A DNA stretch of 64,000 nt from an uncultured Methanospirillum sp. (lineage in GTDB: Archaea > Halobacteriota > Methanomicrobia > Methanomicrobiales > Methanospirillaceae): contig NZ_OY764544.1 of the NCBI RefSeq assembly GCF_963668475.1, positions 1,860,001-1,924,000 of the forward strand, in the 5' to 3' direction. Below, piece after piece: positions 9,228-18,073 of this stretch. The position numbers and the translations under genes were made by a program. The notes beneath the pieces were generated by a model. That model had not been told where the DNA came from and did not search any database. It was given only the letters and a program-made list of their open reading frames with translations. Position 1 is the stretch's first letter; each line of letters begins with the position of its first letter.

Positions 9228-9520
9228 ATATATTCATACATTGCAGACTGCCCTCTCCCTGACCATTTCACATGTGCACCTTCACGTTGTAATTCTTTCA
9301 TCAACTGATACACCTGATTCCGATCATAATGGATAATTTTCCTGATGTCACCATTCGTCAGGCCTTTTTCTCCTCTTCGTGCCCGTTCCATCAGGATACT
9401 TAATATACGTGTCTTCGCTGCTTCCCGATCTATCCGCCTGTTCCGTTCAGGATCACCTGATTCAGATAACCGACGATGGGTTGCTGGTGCAATACTCCAA
9501 CACCGATAATAAAAACCCAC
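9215..9520 (-). CDS. Small winged-helix protein, perhaps a truncated AlbA_2 protein
   Basis: A 101-residue ORF from a GTG start. Residues about 32-98 form a winged-helix domain (AAKTRILSILMERA, GLTNGDIRKI, RNQVYQLMKELQREG). This type of wHTH is common at the C-terminus of AlbA_2/Schlafen-like regulators, the family encoded just upstream on the same strand. The N-terminal 30 residues look unstructured. A better ribosome binding site (GAGGAATATTC) and an ATG lie at 9555 in another frame, running to a stop at 9430, so the gene may be frameshifted. DNA binding is likely; its targets are unknown. Confidence 0.5.
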   Translation of the reverse strand: MGFYYRCWSIAPATHRRLSESGDPERNRRIDREAAKTRILSILMERARRGEKGLTNGDIRKIIHYDRNQVYQLMKELQREGAHVKWSGRGQSAMYEYIDDC

Positions 9521-9661
9521 TTTGGAGAGAGATGGGATACTTCTGTTTCACTCATGAATATTCCTCTGATAACTCCTCATGGTAACAATATTTGTGCCAG
9601 ATATGCTCAGGCTCATAAGTCCTCACCTCAATATAATCCTGGCTCATATCCGCACATATTC

Positions 9662-11344
9662 TCACTCCTCCCAGACATAATATGTCCCCTTCCTGGTCCC
9701 TTTTTGCTGAATCGAAGGGTACTTCTCAACCATTTTATTGAGTAATTTCGAAGCTTGGGATCCGGTGAGGGTGCATAAATCCATCACCCCGGACCGGGTA
9801 ATTTTTCCATGTTCTTTAAGCCAGGTTATAATCATCTGTTCCTGCTGGATTCTATCAAACCCTTTGGCCCTGACATAAGCTGAGGATTCATTCAGCCGCT
9901 TGTACACTCTTGGAGATAGGATGTAATGTCTGCCTCCTTTCTCTCCAACTCCTTGGACAAGCCCTCTTTCTATAAGTCGTTCAAGCGTAGCCTTCGCTGA
10001 ATTCAATCCTTTCTGGGTCAGGTTGCCGGCTTCAGCGGTGGTAATCCTCCGCTCTGAATGGAGGGCATTTAAAATCAGCAATTCATCAAGTTTCAGAGAT
10101 TTCCCGTTTTTATCCTGTTCAAAGACCAGGGCAGCGAATTCAAGCGACGACTCTCCTCCCGGGAGAACCACCCGGACCGCATTTGAATCAGTTCGTGAGT
10201 AATCGGGAATCGGTCTGCCATAGGTGATCTGACCGATGTAGATCTTATCGACACCCCGCCCGGTCGTTTCCACAAGTCCGATTCTCCGGAAGACTTCAGC
10301 AAGTCGCGGGTTCCGGGGCTTCGGTTCATGTACGAGGATGTTGTCTAGGGTGACCCCTTCAGGAAACCCTCCGGGATTGGTAATGAGAATATGGTCTGCC
10401 TGCCACTGGATGAACACCGACCCGGATTTTGCATAATCCCGGTGAAGAATGGCATTCATCATCGCTTCACGAAACCCTTCAGAAGAATAATCCGGAATCG
10501 GAACACGGAATAACCCAACGATTACTTCGCGTTCAGCATTCCGGGCATTGAAACGATCCTCAATCTCCTGAAGAACACGGGAGAGCGGGCCATGAAACAC
10601 ATCATTAAGCCTGACATCTCCCCGTTCATCGAGAACCTGGAAGAATACCTCATGGGTAGGCAAATAGGTCGTGATGATTTCTTCCTTTCCAAGGAGCAAT
10701 AGACCGGCGTAATTGGGGATGAGCACTCCATCCTTGGTTTCCACAAGTTTTAGAGCTTTTACTAACTCCTCATCTGTCAGTTCAAGGAGAGTATTCTCTC
10801 CTTTGCGGGCTTTGATGATCCTGCGAATCCACGCGAAAGCAACCGGGTCGAAAGCATCGAACCTAAGATTAGGAATCTGTTCAGCGGTCAGGTCTATGGA
10901 TTGAATCTGTATCCTCTAGGAGAGATGATCCCGGGGATAGAACGGAACAGATTGAGGCTTTCCCTGAGTCTCAATAATCCGATGGAGTGCTTTCCCTTGA
11001 GAGGTCGAGCAGATCTCCGGGTGTTGATCCACCTCAATCGAGATAACCCGAACGTCATCAACAGGCACAACCGATATACGTGTATTAATATTTGGCACAG
11101 TCTTGGTGTAGATCATCGCTCTGATCTTAACCGGATCAATCCCCGTACCTGACCGATTGGGGATTCCGGTTACTGTCCCGTCATCCTCAACTCCAAGGAG
11201 AAGCACTCCTCCGTCGGTATTTGTCATTGCCACAATATCAGATACAATCTCATCATCGCTTTGGATCCGGTGGAGTTCAGATTTGAACTCCCTGCCCAGA
11301 CCCTCACCCGCTGCGGCTAATCTCCGGATCTCCTCCTCATCCAT
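9662..11344 (-). pseudogene. AlbA_2/Schlafen-type ATP-binding wHTH regulator interrupted by one in-frame TAG
   Basis: A single reading frame of 561 codons broken only by an amber codon at 10918-10916. The upstream part (142 codons) is the AlbA_2 DNA-binding domain: EFKSELHRIQ, DIVAMTNTDGGVLLLGVEDDG. The 57 codons after the TAG are open, in frame and family-like (NLRFDAFDPVAFAWIRRII), and lead into LELTDEELVKALKL and then the HATPase_c_4-like part with GFREAMMNAILHRDY and VETTGRGVDKIY. Two C-terminal winged helices follow. The GTG at 10744 would give only a headless product. The family comprises putative transcriptional regulators, often linked to defence or stress. A nonsense mutation is the simplest reading, since TAG is used as a normal stop by several intact genes in this window. 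Confidence 0.85.
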
Positions 11345-11394
11345 CAGTCTACTGCTCCCAGAATCGAATCAGCCCCAACATGAATTTGTATTTT

Positions 11395-11634
11395 TTATCC
11401 GGAGTTTTCGTAGGCTTCGATAAATTCTTCACGAGGTATTCCCGCCTGTGTACAAATCATTCGAAGCGTAGAACCCTTTATTTTATTGTGACCTGGCAGA
11501 GTAAGTGGGGTGCTCGTATTATCCAGGTTGTTTCTTTCCATTGAAATGTGATTTCCCAACCTAACGACATGAAATCCTAATACCTCCAGAGATTTGATTA
11601 CCCGGGTTAGAGGAGCGTCGTGCGGGAATTTCAT
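11395..11634 (-). CDS. hicA: HicA-type mRNA interferase toxin
   Basis: A 79-residue YcfA/HicA-family protein with a double-stranded RNA-binding-like fold. Visible family features are GFHVVRLGNHISM, with the predicted catalytic H29 in the GNH variant of the usual GSH; LPGHNKIKGSTLRMI; and AGIPREEFIEAY at the end. HicA toxins cleave mRNA and tmRNA when not held by HicB. The start codon follows the HicB stop codon directly (TGAATG), so the antitoxin is made first and the two are coupled. Length is typical (60-85 residues). The toxin appears intact. Confidence 0.9.
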   Translation of the reverse strand: MKFPHDAPLTRVIKSLEVLGFHVVRLGNHISMERNNLDNTSTPLTLPGHNKIKGSTLRMICTQAGIPREEFIEAYENSG

Positions 11635-11850
11635 TCAGATAACAACCTCAGCGAGTTCAGCTCCGATGAGATCATAGTCCAGGAATGCCTTATTTCCAAA
11701 GGTTTCGAGGTGAAACCGCATTGCTGAAGTTACATCATCTAATGCTTCCTGGTACGTGTCACCCTCACCAATAACAACCCCGTTCAATCCTACAGGATAG
11801 GCAATATATCCATCAGGATGATGTTCAACGATTATTTTTATTTGATTCAT
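11635..11850 (-). CDS. hicB: HicB-type antitoxin
   Basis: A 71-residue HicB-family antitoxin with the degenerate RNase H-like fold: IIVEHHPDGYIAYPVGLNGVVIGEG..., then the helix TYQEALDDVTSAMRFHLE. There is no separate C-terminal DNA-binding domain, so this is the short HicB form, and autoregulation would need another factor or the complex itself. It lies immediately upstream of hicA with no spacing. Promoter elements probably lie in 11851-11930, which is AT-rich, but no clear operator is visible. Confidence 0.9.
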   Translation of the reverse strand: MNQIKIIVEHHPDGYIAYPVGLNGVVIGEGDTYQEALDDVTSAMRFHLETFGNKAFLDYDLIGAELAEVVI

Positions 11851-11968
11851 AGTGATCTTGATTTAGTTTAAATTCACAAAAGGTTACTCATGGCGATATT
11901 GTAGGTGTCTCACCAGTATGACCCATGACATCCTGCCAAACATCTCCACCGGCCTCTATATCCCCCTT

Positions 11969-12331
11969 CTACCCTTCCTCAAACAACGCTGCCTTCTTCT
12001 TCGGCCAGTACTCAAGCATATTCCAGACCTGCATGGCAACAGCCACAAACCTCCCTCCACCCTCTCCCGGAACCTCGATCACAACCCCGTGTCCGGACGG
12101 TGATAACCCGACTGTTCCCCCGGGGTCCACCAGTATGCCTTCCTCCTTGCGTATCACAGCCCGGGCATCTGACCGGGATATCCTCCCGATCTCACCCGGA
12201 CCGTCGATGATAACCCGAACCTGCTCTGCAACCGGATCAGGCTTCAGCCTCCCAACCTTCCAGAGCACGGAACACCCGAACAGGAACCAGAGCAGATGAG
12301 GCAGATTGAACCTGAACACCGGAGAGATCAT
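11969..12331 (-). CDS. Small membrane-anchored protein of unknown function
   Basis: About 120 residues from the ATG at 12331, which overlaps the stop of the upstream replication gene as ATGA. An earlier in-frame start would add only ten proline/glycine-rich residues. One hydrophobic segment (LPHLLWFLFGCSVLWKV, about residues 10-26) is followed by a predicted soluble domain rich in V, G and E (VIIDGPGEIGRISRSDARAVI). No family is recognised. The tight coupling suggests it works with the replication protein or is another gene of the same element. Confidence 0.6.
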   Translation of the reverse strand: MISPVFRFNLPHLLWFLFGCSVLWKVGRLKPDPVAEQVRVIIDGPGEIGRISRSDARAVIRKEEGILVDPGGTVGLSPSGHGVVIEVPGEGGGRFVAVAMQVWNMLEYWPKKKAALFEEG

Positions 12332-15300
12332 GACCCCTCCCGGAGAATCCTGGACCGGCACGAATCACAGACTGCTGTCCGTGACCCGGGATCATGCCAT
12401 GTTGCCTTGAACGTACCACAGACCTGGCATCTCCCGATATCAGAGGTCAGCCGTGTCATCGAACCGGCATCAACCACACCGGGAAGAGCCCTGACCGATG
12501 CTGCCTCCTCAAGCCGTGCATGCTCATAACACGACCTGCATATCTTCCTGTTCCTTCGTGGGGGAGCAGAGAGCCGCTCTCGTGTCATCCGTTCCTGGTA
12601 CTGCACCCATTCTGATCCGCAGCAGTCACATGGACCAGCACCAAACCCCCGGTCAATCTCACAGAAATCAGATGATCTCACCTTCCAGAAGCCTGACCCG
12701 CTACTGCCCGGTGCTGCGGAGCCTGATACTGATCGGGGCTCACTGTGAGCATCTGCGGCATCATTGCGGAAATCGGGGCAGGGATTATCTGCCTCATTAT
12801 TGAGATCTGAACTCTTCCCGGGTTCAGATTCATGATCCTGATCACTTGTTGCGGCACAACGAATTTCAGAAGAAGAGTCATGATCACACCTCTGATCACA
12901 ATCATCATCCTGTGTGTTTTCACGTATTCCGCAATAAGTACATAAAATAATATTATTATTGTTTAATACCTGATATGACCCACATTGTGAGCCCGAATCT
13001 GTTGCGGCACCTTCCGCAGAACTGCCGCAACGCTCCGCAATGCCGCAGTCACGCTGATCACCTGACCGGTCTGGTGATTCATCATCATGACCATCCTTGT
13101 CAAGCCAGCATCCCCCTTCAAAACACCAGGACTCGTAGATCCTCTCGTCCCAGGAGTAGGCCTTTGACCTCCGGTGAGCAGAGGTTGTCCCACTCTCATC
13201 AACTACAAGCGTCCGATCACAGACCGAGACTGCCGGACACTTTTCCAGAAGTCCTGAATACTCACGACCCCTGCTTGAAGAGCCGTGCATCATCTTGTAG
13301 ATAACCGAATTTGACAGATCAGTGATATGCTGAAGTTCGGCAATCGTTATCTCGCCTGTCCCGTGCGACCTGATTGCATCGACCAGGGTCGCCTCTCTTC
13401 GGGTTAGTTTGGACTCAAGACTTCCTGATGAACTGTTGAGTGCCATGTAGAGCCGCTGTGCTGCAGAAAAGTCGTCCTCTGTGGCAAGGATCTGCACCAT
13501 CCCATCTGCATCTGCATGGACCCTCTGATGCTGGTTCAGCACCGCATGGGATCGCACGAGGTCGAGTAACATATCCGGGTTCCTCCGGTTTATCGCAGAA
13601 GAGAACCGGATCCGCTCTGCAAACGGGATCACCACCCAGGCAGGTGATATCTGTCTCCAGATCTCCTGACAGGCAAGAGCCTCATTCCTGATATCGGTCT
13701 TTTCAGGCTTGAACCCGGATGCATCCTGGAGAGTCCGCTTCAGAACCGCTGCATCCTGCTCCTCGCTGTCATCGATCCAGCAGGTCAGCATCCGGTTCCA
13801 GACCTGATCGTCCCCAGTACCGTCAACCTTGGCAACCCACCAGACACACCGTTCAGGGATAACACAGGTCTCACCAACCCGATCCTTGCTCACGGTCCGG
13901 TATGTAAACGGACGCCGGAATGAGGTCGTGACACCTTTGAGGATCTCCTGCATCTGATCTGAAAGAGAAACATCATCCAGAGCAATCACGCTCCCCGGCT
14001 GCATGCCCTTGATGTAGAAGAGGGCCTTCTCACTCATCCGCCCTTCAAGCCTGAACTCCTCGGGAACCTGGCTCATCATCGTCTCAAAGGCATGAGATTT
14101 GCCTTTACCGGATTCTCCAGTGACAGAGACATGCAGGCCACGTGCATTGATCACCTTCCGGGATGCAAGTGACATAACCAGGCACTCGGCGACAACCGGG
14201 TCACCGATATGATCGAGTGCAAAGGTCTCAAGCATGTAGGAGAGTGGATCTCCATCATTGAGAACGGATAAAGCAGTTCCGGAAACTTCATCCGAAACCG
14301 TAGGAGACGTATCCTGTTCACAGGCACCGGAGGATTGACCGGACTTCAGGTCATGAACTGTTGATGAACTATTCCGACTCCTCCGATCAGATTCCTGTTG
14401 CTGACGTGACCGGGAAGGCACAGGACCCTCAAACATCGCACGAAGATCCTGCCACCGCTGTCTTCCACCGCCACATGATGCATGATGGCATCCGGCAAAT
14501 ATGGCACCATTTGGGAACTGGATAGCGTATGAACCGTCTGTATGGTCTGACGAGAACGGGCACCGGGTAAGTACAAAGATTGAACCTCCGGCATATGGCT
14601 TCTGCCTGTATCCGATGCCATAGCGGTCCAGCCATGCTGCAAGATCTATCGCTCCCCTGCTTTCACGGGATGTGCATTCAGGGGTTTCTGCCTCGTTTGG
14701 GAACATCCCGGCAACATCTGCGAGTTGTTCACCGGTCACAACCTTCACAACCTCAGGAACTGAGAGGATCGCAGCCTTCCGATGTGGCCGTGCAGCGATA
14801 TTATCTCCTTTCCGGCTCGTTGTGCCGTAGAGTTTCCAGATCCTGGCAGCATTGAACACCGAGGTGTCTATCGTTGACGACTCATCAGAGAAGAGGATAT
14901 GAAGGGTTTCAAGCACACCTCTGACGAGATCCCGGGACACCGCATCGTTCGGACAATCGATCCTGTACAGCAGGTGTGCCCCGTTTCCCGAGTCTGCCAC
15001 AACCGGCTGTGACCATCCGAGTTCAGTGAGATACGCCGCAACACGGGATGCTTTCTTTATCGCTGCTGCATGCTCTGAATCAGAGGACGAGACACCGGAG
15101 GGTCTTACCGGATCGATGTCTACCGGGAGCCATCTCCGGCAGAGGATATCGCTGTCACCTGCTGACTTCTCGTCCTTCCCAAGCCGGGTCTCGATCCTGT
15201 TGGCACGTCGTGCGAGAAGGTCGGGGTTGACCGGATTGAGGGTGACATACGTTCCTGCATACTCTCCCCGGTTGTCAAACATGACAGCGTCAAGACTGAG

Positions 15301-15438
15301 CCTATCATAGGTGTTGTAGAATCCTGATGCCGTCCCCCGCTTTCCGATAAGCCTGACCTCAACGGTCTGGCCTTGTTCAAAAAGGATCGAGCAGGCAGAA
15401 CGGGTCGGATGATCGATCATGGATTCATGCCCGGCCAT
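12328..15438 (-). CDS. Primase-polymerase/AAA+ ATPase replication protein of an integrated element
   Basis: A 1036-residue multidomain protein. Residues about 1-225 look like an archaeo-eukaryotic primase/prim-pol domain: D107-I-D109 in LPVDIDP, SGNGAH at 150-155, then D191 and the R/K pair in AARIWKLYGTTSRKGDN. A small zinc-binding motif follows (C293, H299, C317, C322). An AAA+ type ATPase has Walker A GESGKGKS at 441-448 and Walker B VIALDDV at 484-490, followed by a winged-helix stretch near 700. A Ser/Asp/Cys-rich low-complexity region of about 150 residues then leads to two C-terminal zinc ribbons. The start has a strong GGAGGAGGAG site. This architecture suits autonomous replication of a plasmid or provirus. 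Domain assignments rest on motifs only. Confidence 0.75.
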   Translation of the reverse strand: MAGHESMIDHPTRSACSILFEQGQTVEVRLIGKRGTASGFYNTYDRLSLDAVMFDNRGEYAGTYVTLNPVNPDLLARRANRIETRLGKDEKSAGDSDILCRRWLPVDIDPVRPSGVSSSDSEHAAAIKKASRVAAYLTELGWSQPVVADSGNGAHLLYRIDCPNDAVSRDLVRGVLETLHILFSDESSTIDTSVFNAARIWKLYGTTSRKGDNIAARPHRKAAILSVPEVVKVVTGEQLADVAGMFPNEAETPECTSRESRGAIDLAAWLDRYGIGYRQKPYAGGSIFVLTRCPFSSDHTDGSYAIQFPNGAIFAGCHHASCGGGRQRWQDLRAMFEGPVPSRSRQQQESDRRSRNSSSTVHDLKSGQSSGACEQDTSPTVSDEVSGTALSVLNDGDPLSYMLETFALDHIGDPVVAECLVMSLASRKVINARGLHVSVTGESGKGKSHAFETMMSQVPEEFRLEGRMSEKALFYIKGMQPGSVIALDDVSLSDQMQEILKGVTTSFRRPFTYRTVSKDRVGETCVIPERCVWWVAKVDGTGDDQVWNRMLTCWIDDSEEQDAAVLKRTLQDASGFKPEKTDIRNEALACQEIWRQISPAWVVIPFAERIRFSSAINRRNPDMLLDLVRSHAVLNQHQRVHADADGMVQILATEDDFSAAQRLYMALNSSSGSLESKLTRREATLVDAIRSHGTGEITIAELQHITDLSNSVIYKMMHGSSSRGREYSGLLEKCPAVSVCDRTLVVDESGTTSAHRRSKAYSWDERIYESWCFEGGCWLDKDGHDDESPDRSGDQRDCGIAERCGSSAEGAATDSGSQCGSYQVLNNNNIILCTYCGIRENTQDDDCDQRCDHDSSSEIRCAATSDQDHESEPGKSSDLNNEADNPCPDFRNDAADAHSEPRSVSGSAAPGSSGSGFWKVRSSDFCEIDRGFGAGPCDCCGSEWVQYQERMTRERLSAPPRRNRKICRSCYEHARLEEAASVRALPGVVDAGSMTRLTSDIGRCQVCGTFKATWHDPGSRTAVCDSCRSRILREGS

Positions 15439-15613
15439 GACTCTCCTCCTCCCAGCAATCGTAAAACTCCCTGTCTATGAGAGCACAGACAGAGAGCCGT
15501 TCTTCACCGGTGAGGACAGACCTGCAGGCTGTGCACCGGGTGCCGAGACATGATACAAGATCCTGTCCGATTGAGATGAACGGGCAGATCCGGGAATGAT
15601 ATGCAGGAGTCAT
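15425..15613 (-). CDS. Small Cys-rich protein of the integrated element
   Basis: About 62 residues from ATG 15613, which overlaps the upstream stop codon as ATGA. An upstream GTG-type extension is less likely. It contains CPF, CLGTRCTAC and later single cysteines (SVCALID, YDCWEE), which suggests a zinc-binding knuckle. It overlaps the prim-pol gene start by 14 bases, so the three genes form one tightly packed unit. Function unknown; a DNA-binding or regulatory protein is possible. Confidence 0.55.
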   Translation of the reverse strand: MTPAYHSRICPFISIGQDLVSCLGTRCTACRSVLTGEERLSVCALIDREFYDCWEEESHGRA

Positions 15614-15945
15614 AGAGGAGCCCCCTCTCTGACCGGGATGGCTCCTCCTGGCATAATCCTGTACCTGTACCACTGCCTGAAGATGAAGATCCAGATGTAT
15701 ACAAGTCCCGGGAGGGTATTGCCACTCGCAAGTTCTGCAAGATGGCTCACGTCCTCGCTGAACCGGGATATCCCGCCGCTGCGGGCACGTCTGACTGCAA
15801 TGAAGAGGATCGTCTCACCATTCCATGCGATGAGATCGAAGGGACGGGACGAGCCAGCGATCCTGACCGAATGGTACCCTTCATGGTCGAGTTCTCTCGC
15901 TGCATGATAGAGGATGGACCGGGAGGCAGGACTATTATCTCTCAT
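15610..15945 (-). CDS. PD-(D/E)xK nuclease-like protein with altered active site
   Basis: About 111 residues from the ATG at 15945, chosen because AGGTGACC lies seven bases ahead of it; the ATG at 15963 is an alternative. The layout is that of Hjc/VRR-like small nucleases: a helix (SILYHAARELDHEGYHSVRI), then GSSRPFDLIAWNG with the expected catalytic Asp, then ETILFIAVRRAR. In active relatives the last strand carries a (E/Q)xK triad, but here it reads A-V-R, so catalysis may be lost. The protein could retain DNA binding. It is the first gene of the element's minus-strand unit. Confidence 0.55.
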   Translation of the reverse strand: MRDNSPASRSILYHAARELDHEGYHSVRIAGSSRPFDLIAWNGETILFIAVRRARSGGISRFSEDVSHLAELASGNTLPGLVYIWIFIFRQWYRYRIMPGGAIPVREGAPL

Positions 15946-16543
15946 TCCGGTCACCTGTCCCATGAGAGATGCCTGCAGGATTCCATGCCGAAGCGCTGGT
16001 ATCTACCTGTCTGCGCCGGGATGTCACAGAGCATGGGATCGTCCTACAATCCACGATACGCACCCCTGGATGACAGAAAGGTACAATAGTTCGGAAGATT
16101 ATACAGGTAGTTTACCCCCGCCAATCTTCCCGTCCGGCCAAGAAGGAGAAGTGTTGTGCGGGGCTGGTCTGTTTTTGTTCTGTTCATTATATCACATCGG
16201 TTCTGTGATGACACGGTGCCATGTCGAGACACAAGGCCCTTTGAAGATTGACCATTGAGGGGATCAGTATCTGCGTATGGTTGAACCGCTGATCAAAACA
16301 CGGGTACCGTGCTGATATCTGGTGATTCACCGGGCATTTGTGCATATTCAGCCATGGGCATAGAGGACATGGCATATGGTGATTCAGTAGGAGGGTATCT
16401 AAAGGTTAGGTAAACAGGGTGAAAGTGATCAGGGGGGTTCAGGATAACAGCAATTTGCTGCTTAATAGCAATATGGAGCAAAATCGTTGAGAGATACACT
16501 TTCGCAAAACCCTCTGATCACTGTCATTTTTTGTTATCTTCGA
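15946..16543. other. Gene-poor stretch
   Basis: About 600 bases with no convincing gene. It should contain the promoter of the minus-strand element genes. A 68-codon minus-strand ORF (16293-16499) has no start signal and unnatural composition. I see no tRNA, att-like repeat or strong hairpin here. Confidence 0.5.
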
Positions 16544-17074
16544 TCAGTACCTGGTCAGATCGTGGAGCGTCATGTTCCCGGATACAAACCCTGTTGATCG
16601 CGTGGTCCTGTTCCCATCTGAACCCGAACCCAGGAGCATGATACCGCTCCCGTTAACCAGTGTTTCTCCAGAGATCCCGCGACCCGGTACACGGGTCATG
16701 GCATAGGTTCCGGAGCTCAGGATACCTGATGCATCGAGGTCGGCCCGGCTGTCTTCGTTGATCCGGTCAGGTGTCAGAAAGACACAGGCCTGACCTATTT
16801 GAGTAGGGGTGGTTCCGGTTGTGTGATCAGAGAAGAGGAGGGGGCCTCTTCCCTGAACAGTCATCCCGATGCCTCCTTCATCTCCTATGATTCGGGAGAG
16901 TTCTGATACACCGACTGCCATGATCCGGGAGGCGACCGACCCGTTTCCATCCTGGTCCGATCCGGTGAGCATCACGACGCCGTCGGTGCTGATAGTTGTT
17001 CCGAGGTACTCTGCTCCGGTGAGCGAGGCCAGGATCAGGAGGAGAGATCCTGCAAGCAGATGATTCCACTGCAT
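16544..17074 (-). CDS. Secreted protein of unknown function
   Basis: A 176-residue protein with a signal peptide (WNHLLAGSLLLILASLTGAEY, about 3-23) and a glycine/serine/threonine-rich mature part. Short motifs such as GVVMLTGSDQDGNGS and GIMLLGSGSDGN occur near both ends, which suggests an internal beta-rich repeat. No transmembrane anchor is seen at the C-terminus. It starts 14 bases after the next gene upstream, so the two are probably co-transcribed. No family is recognised; an exported surface protein is the likely class. Confidence 0.6.
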   Translation of the reverse strand: MQWNHLLAGSLLLILASLTGAEYLGTTISTDGVVMLTGSDQDGNGSVASRIMAVGVSELSRIIGDEGGIGMTVQGRGPLLFSDHTTGTTPTQIGQACVFLTPDRINEDSRADLDASGILSSGTYAMTRVPGRGISGETLVNGSGIMLLGSGSDGNRTTRSTGFVSGNMTLHDLTRY

Positions 17075-17088
17075 TCTCTCTCGGGCGA

Positions 17089-17592
17089 TTAGGCCAGGAG
17101 GGCAACGGTATCGGCCCAGCTCTCTATTCCGGTCAGGATGTTGTCTGCTTCGTATCCTGATACGACGACACTGTCACGTCTGAATGTGACCATGAAGGTC
17201 TCACCGTTCGTGTTGTGGCATTTGAGTGCACAGCTGAAGGTGTCTTCTGAACTGTCATGTGAGGGTGTTCCTCCCATTGCGGTGTTTATGGCGGTTGCTG
17301 CCACGATGGTGCTGATGTTTGTGCTGAAGGCTGCAGAGGTTGGTGCCCGGACAGAGATCTGCCCGACGGTCTTTGCTTCTGCGTTCTCATACACGACTTT
17401 GCCTGAGTAGTGTTCGGTTCCCCTGACAACCGCTGCAACGGTTGCACCGTTTGAGGTGTACGAGGTGCAGCCCCAGGGGTTGTTGTCGATGATATCCTGG
17501 ACAAGGGCCAGGAAGCTTGCTACGGTGCCAATAGGTGCGGCGAGTTTTCGCTCTGCCGACTTGGTGACACTCTTGGTTGTAAAGTCTGCCAT
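17089..17592 (-). CDS. Conserved small protein of unknown function
   Basis: A 167-residue protein without a signal peptide. The N-terminus (MADFTTKSVTKSAERKLAAP) is charged, and the rest is Ala/Thr/Ser-rich with two cysteines near the middle (FSCALKCHNTNGE). I do not recognise the family. The gene has a conspicuous leader hairpin directly before its ATG, and its first nine codons plus leader are repeated 2 kb away at 19618-19781. A structural or surface role next to the secreted 16544-17074 protein is possible but not shown. Confidence 0.65.
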   Translation of the reverse strand: MADFTTKSVTKSAERKLAAPIGTVASFLALVQDIIDNNPWGCTSYTSNGATVAAVVRGTEHYSGKVVYENAEAKTVGQISVRAPTSAAFSTNISTIVAATAINTAMGGTPSHDSSEDTFSCALKCHNTNGETFMVTFRRDSVVVSGYEADNILTGIESWADTVALLA

Positions 17593-17729
17593 TGTTCGAT
17601 TCCCTGCCGATTTCTCGGCTGTGTACTATGTCGGCAGGGTATGGGAAGTACTTTCGAAGGGGTGAGAAGCAGACGGAGAAGAAGAGAGGAATGATGAATC
17701 AGAGCGATTTGAAATACTATTTTTGTGCA
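17566..17729 (-). repeat. 164-bp direct repeat, copy 1: gene start plus structured leader
   Basis: Matches 19618-19781 in the same orientation with about 14 differences (roughly 91% identity). It spans the first nine codons of the 17089-17592 gene and about 137 bases upstream. Just upstream of the ATG is a hairpin: an inner stem GCCGA-TTTC-TCGGC (plus strand) nested in CCCTGCCGA ... TCGGCAGGG. The remaining leader up to 18037 is AT-rich and holds no convincing gene. Confidence 0.9.
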
Positions 17730-18073
17730 CGAGTAGAGTCTGGTCACAAGTTGAAATTTTTTTATGAGATCATTCACGAGATATTCGGGAGATGGAAAAA
17801 AGAGTCCGAACTGTATGAACAATCACTGTCATCACTCGGATCTTTCATAACAGGATCATGCCTTTTTTTGTCTCATTGAGATATTTCATCAGAAAACCTG
17901 CTTTATAGCATAAGTCGTGAATAGCCCCAATACTTTACTCGAAGAACCTGTACATTACTAATATAATTGCTTCCTAATAGATAGTATTGAGTTTCTCATA
18001 GAATTAGTCTTCAGATCAAAAATCATGACGATATCGTGTGTATACCGGCAGAACGGAATGTGTGAGTGATCAG

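Noticed and set aside
10916..10918. Pyrrolysine insertion at the amber codon
   Set aside because: Several intact genes in the window end in TAG and no pyl genes are seen. The orders known to use pyrrolysine differ from the likely host.
11851..16543. Attachment-site repeats bounding the replication module
   Set aside because: I compared the two flanks by eye and found no shared direct repeat or tRNA end; an automated search might still find one.
17590..17620. tRNA-like T-loop TTCGATTCC in the repeated leader
   Set aside because: The flanking bases cannot form a T-stem and no other tRNA arms are present in either copy.
17592..17879. 95-codon plus-strand ORF over the leader
   Set aside because: It lies over the structured leader. 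The second copy of the repeat does not keep the frame beyond its end, and no family resemblance is seen.
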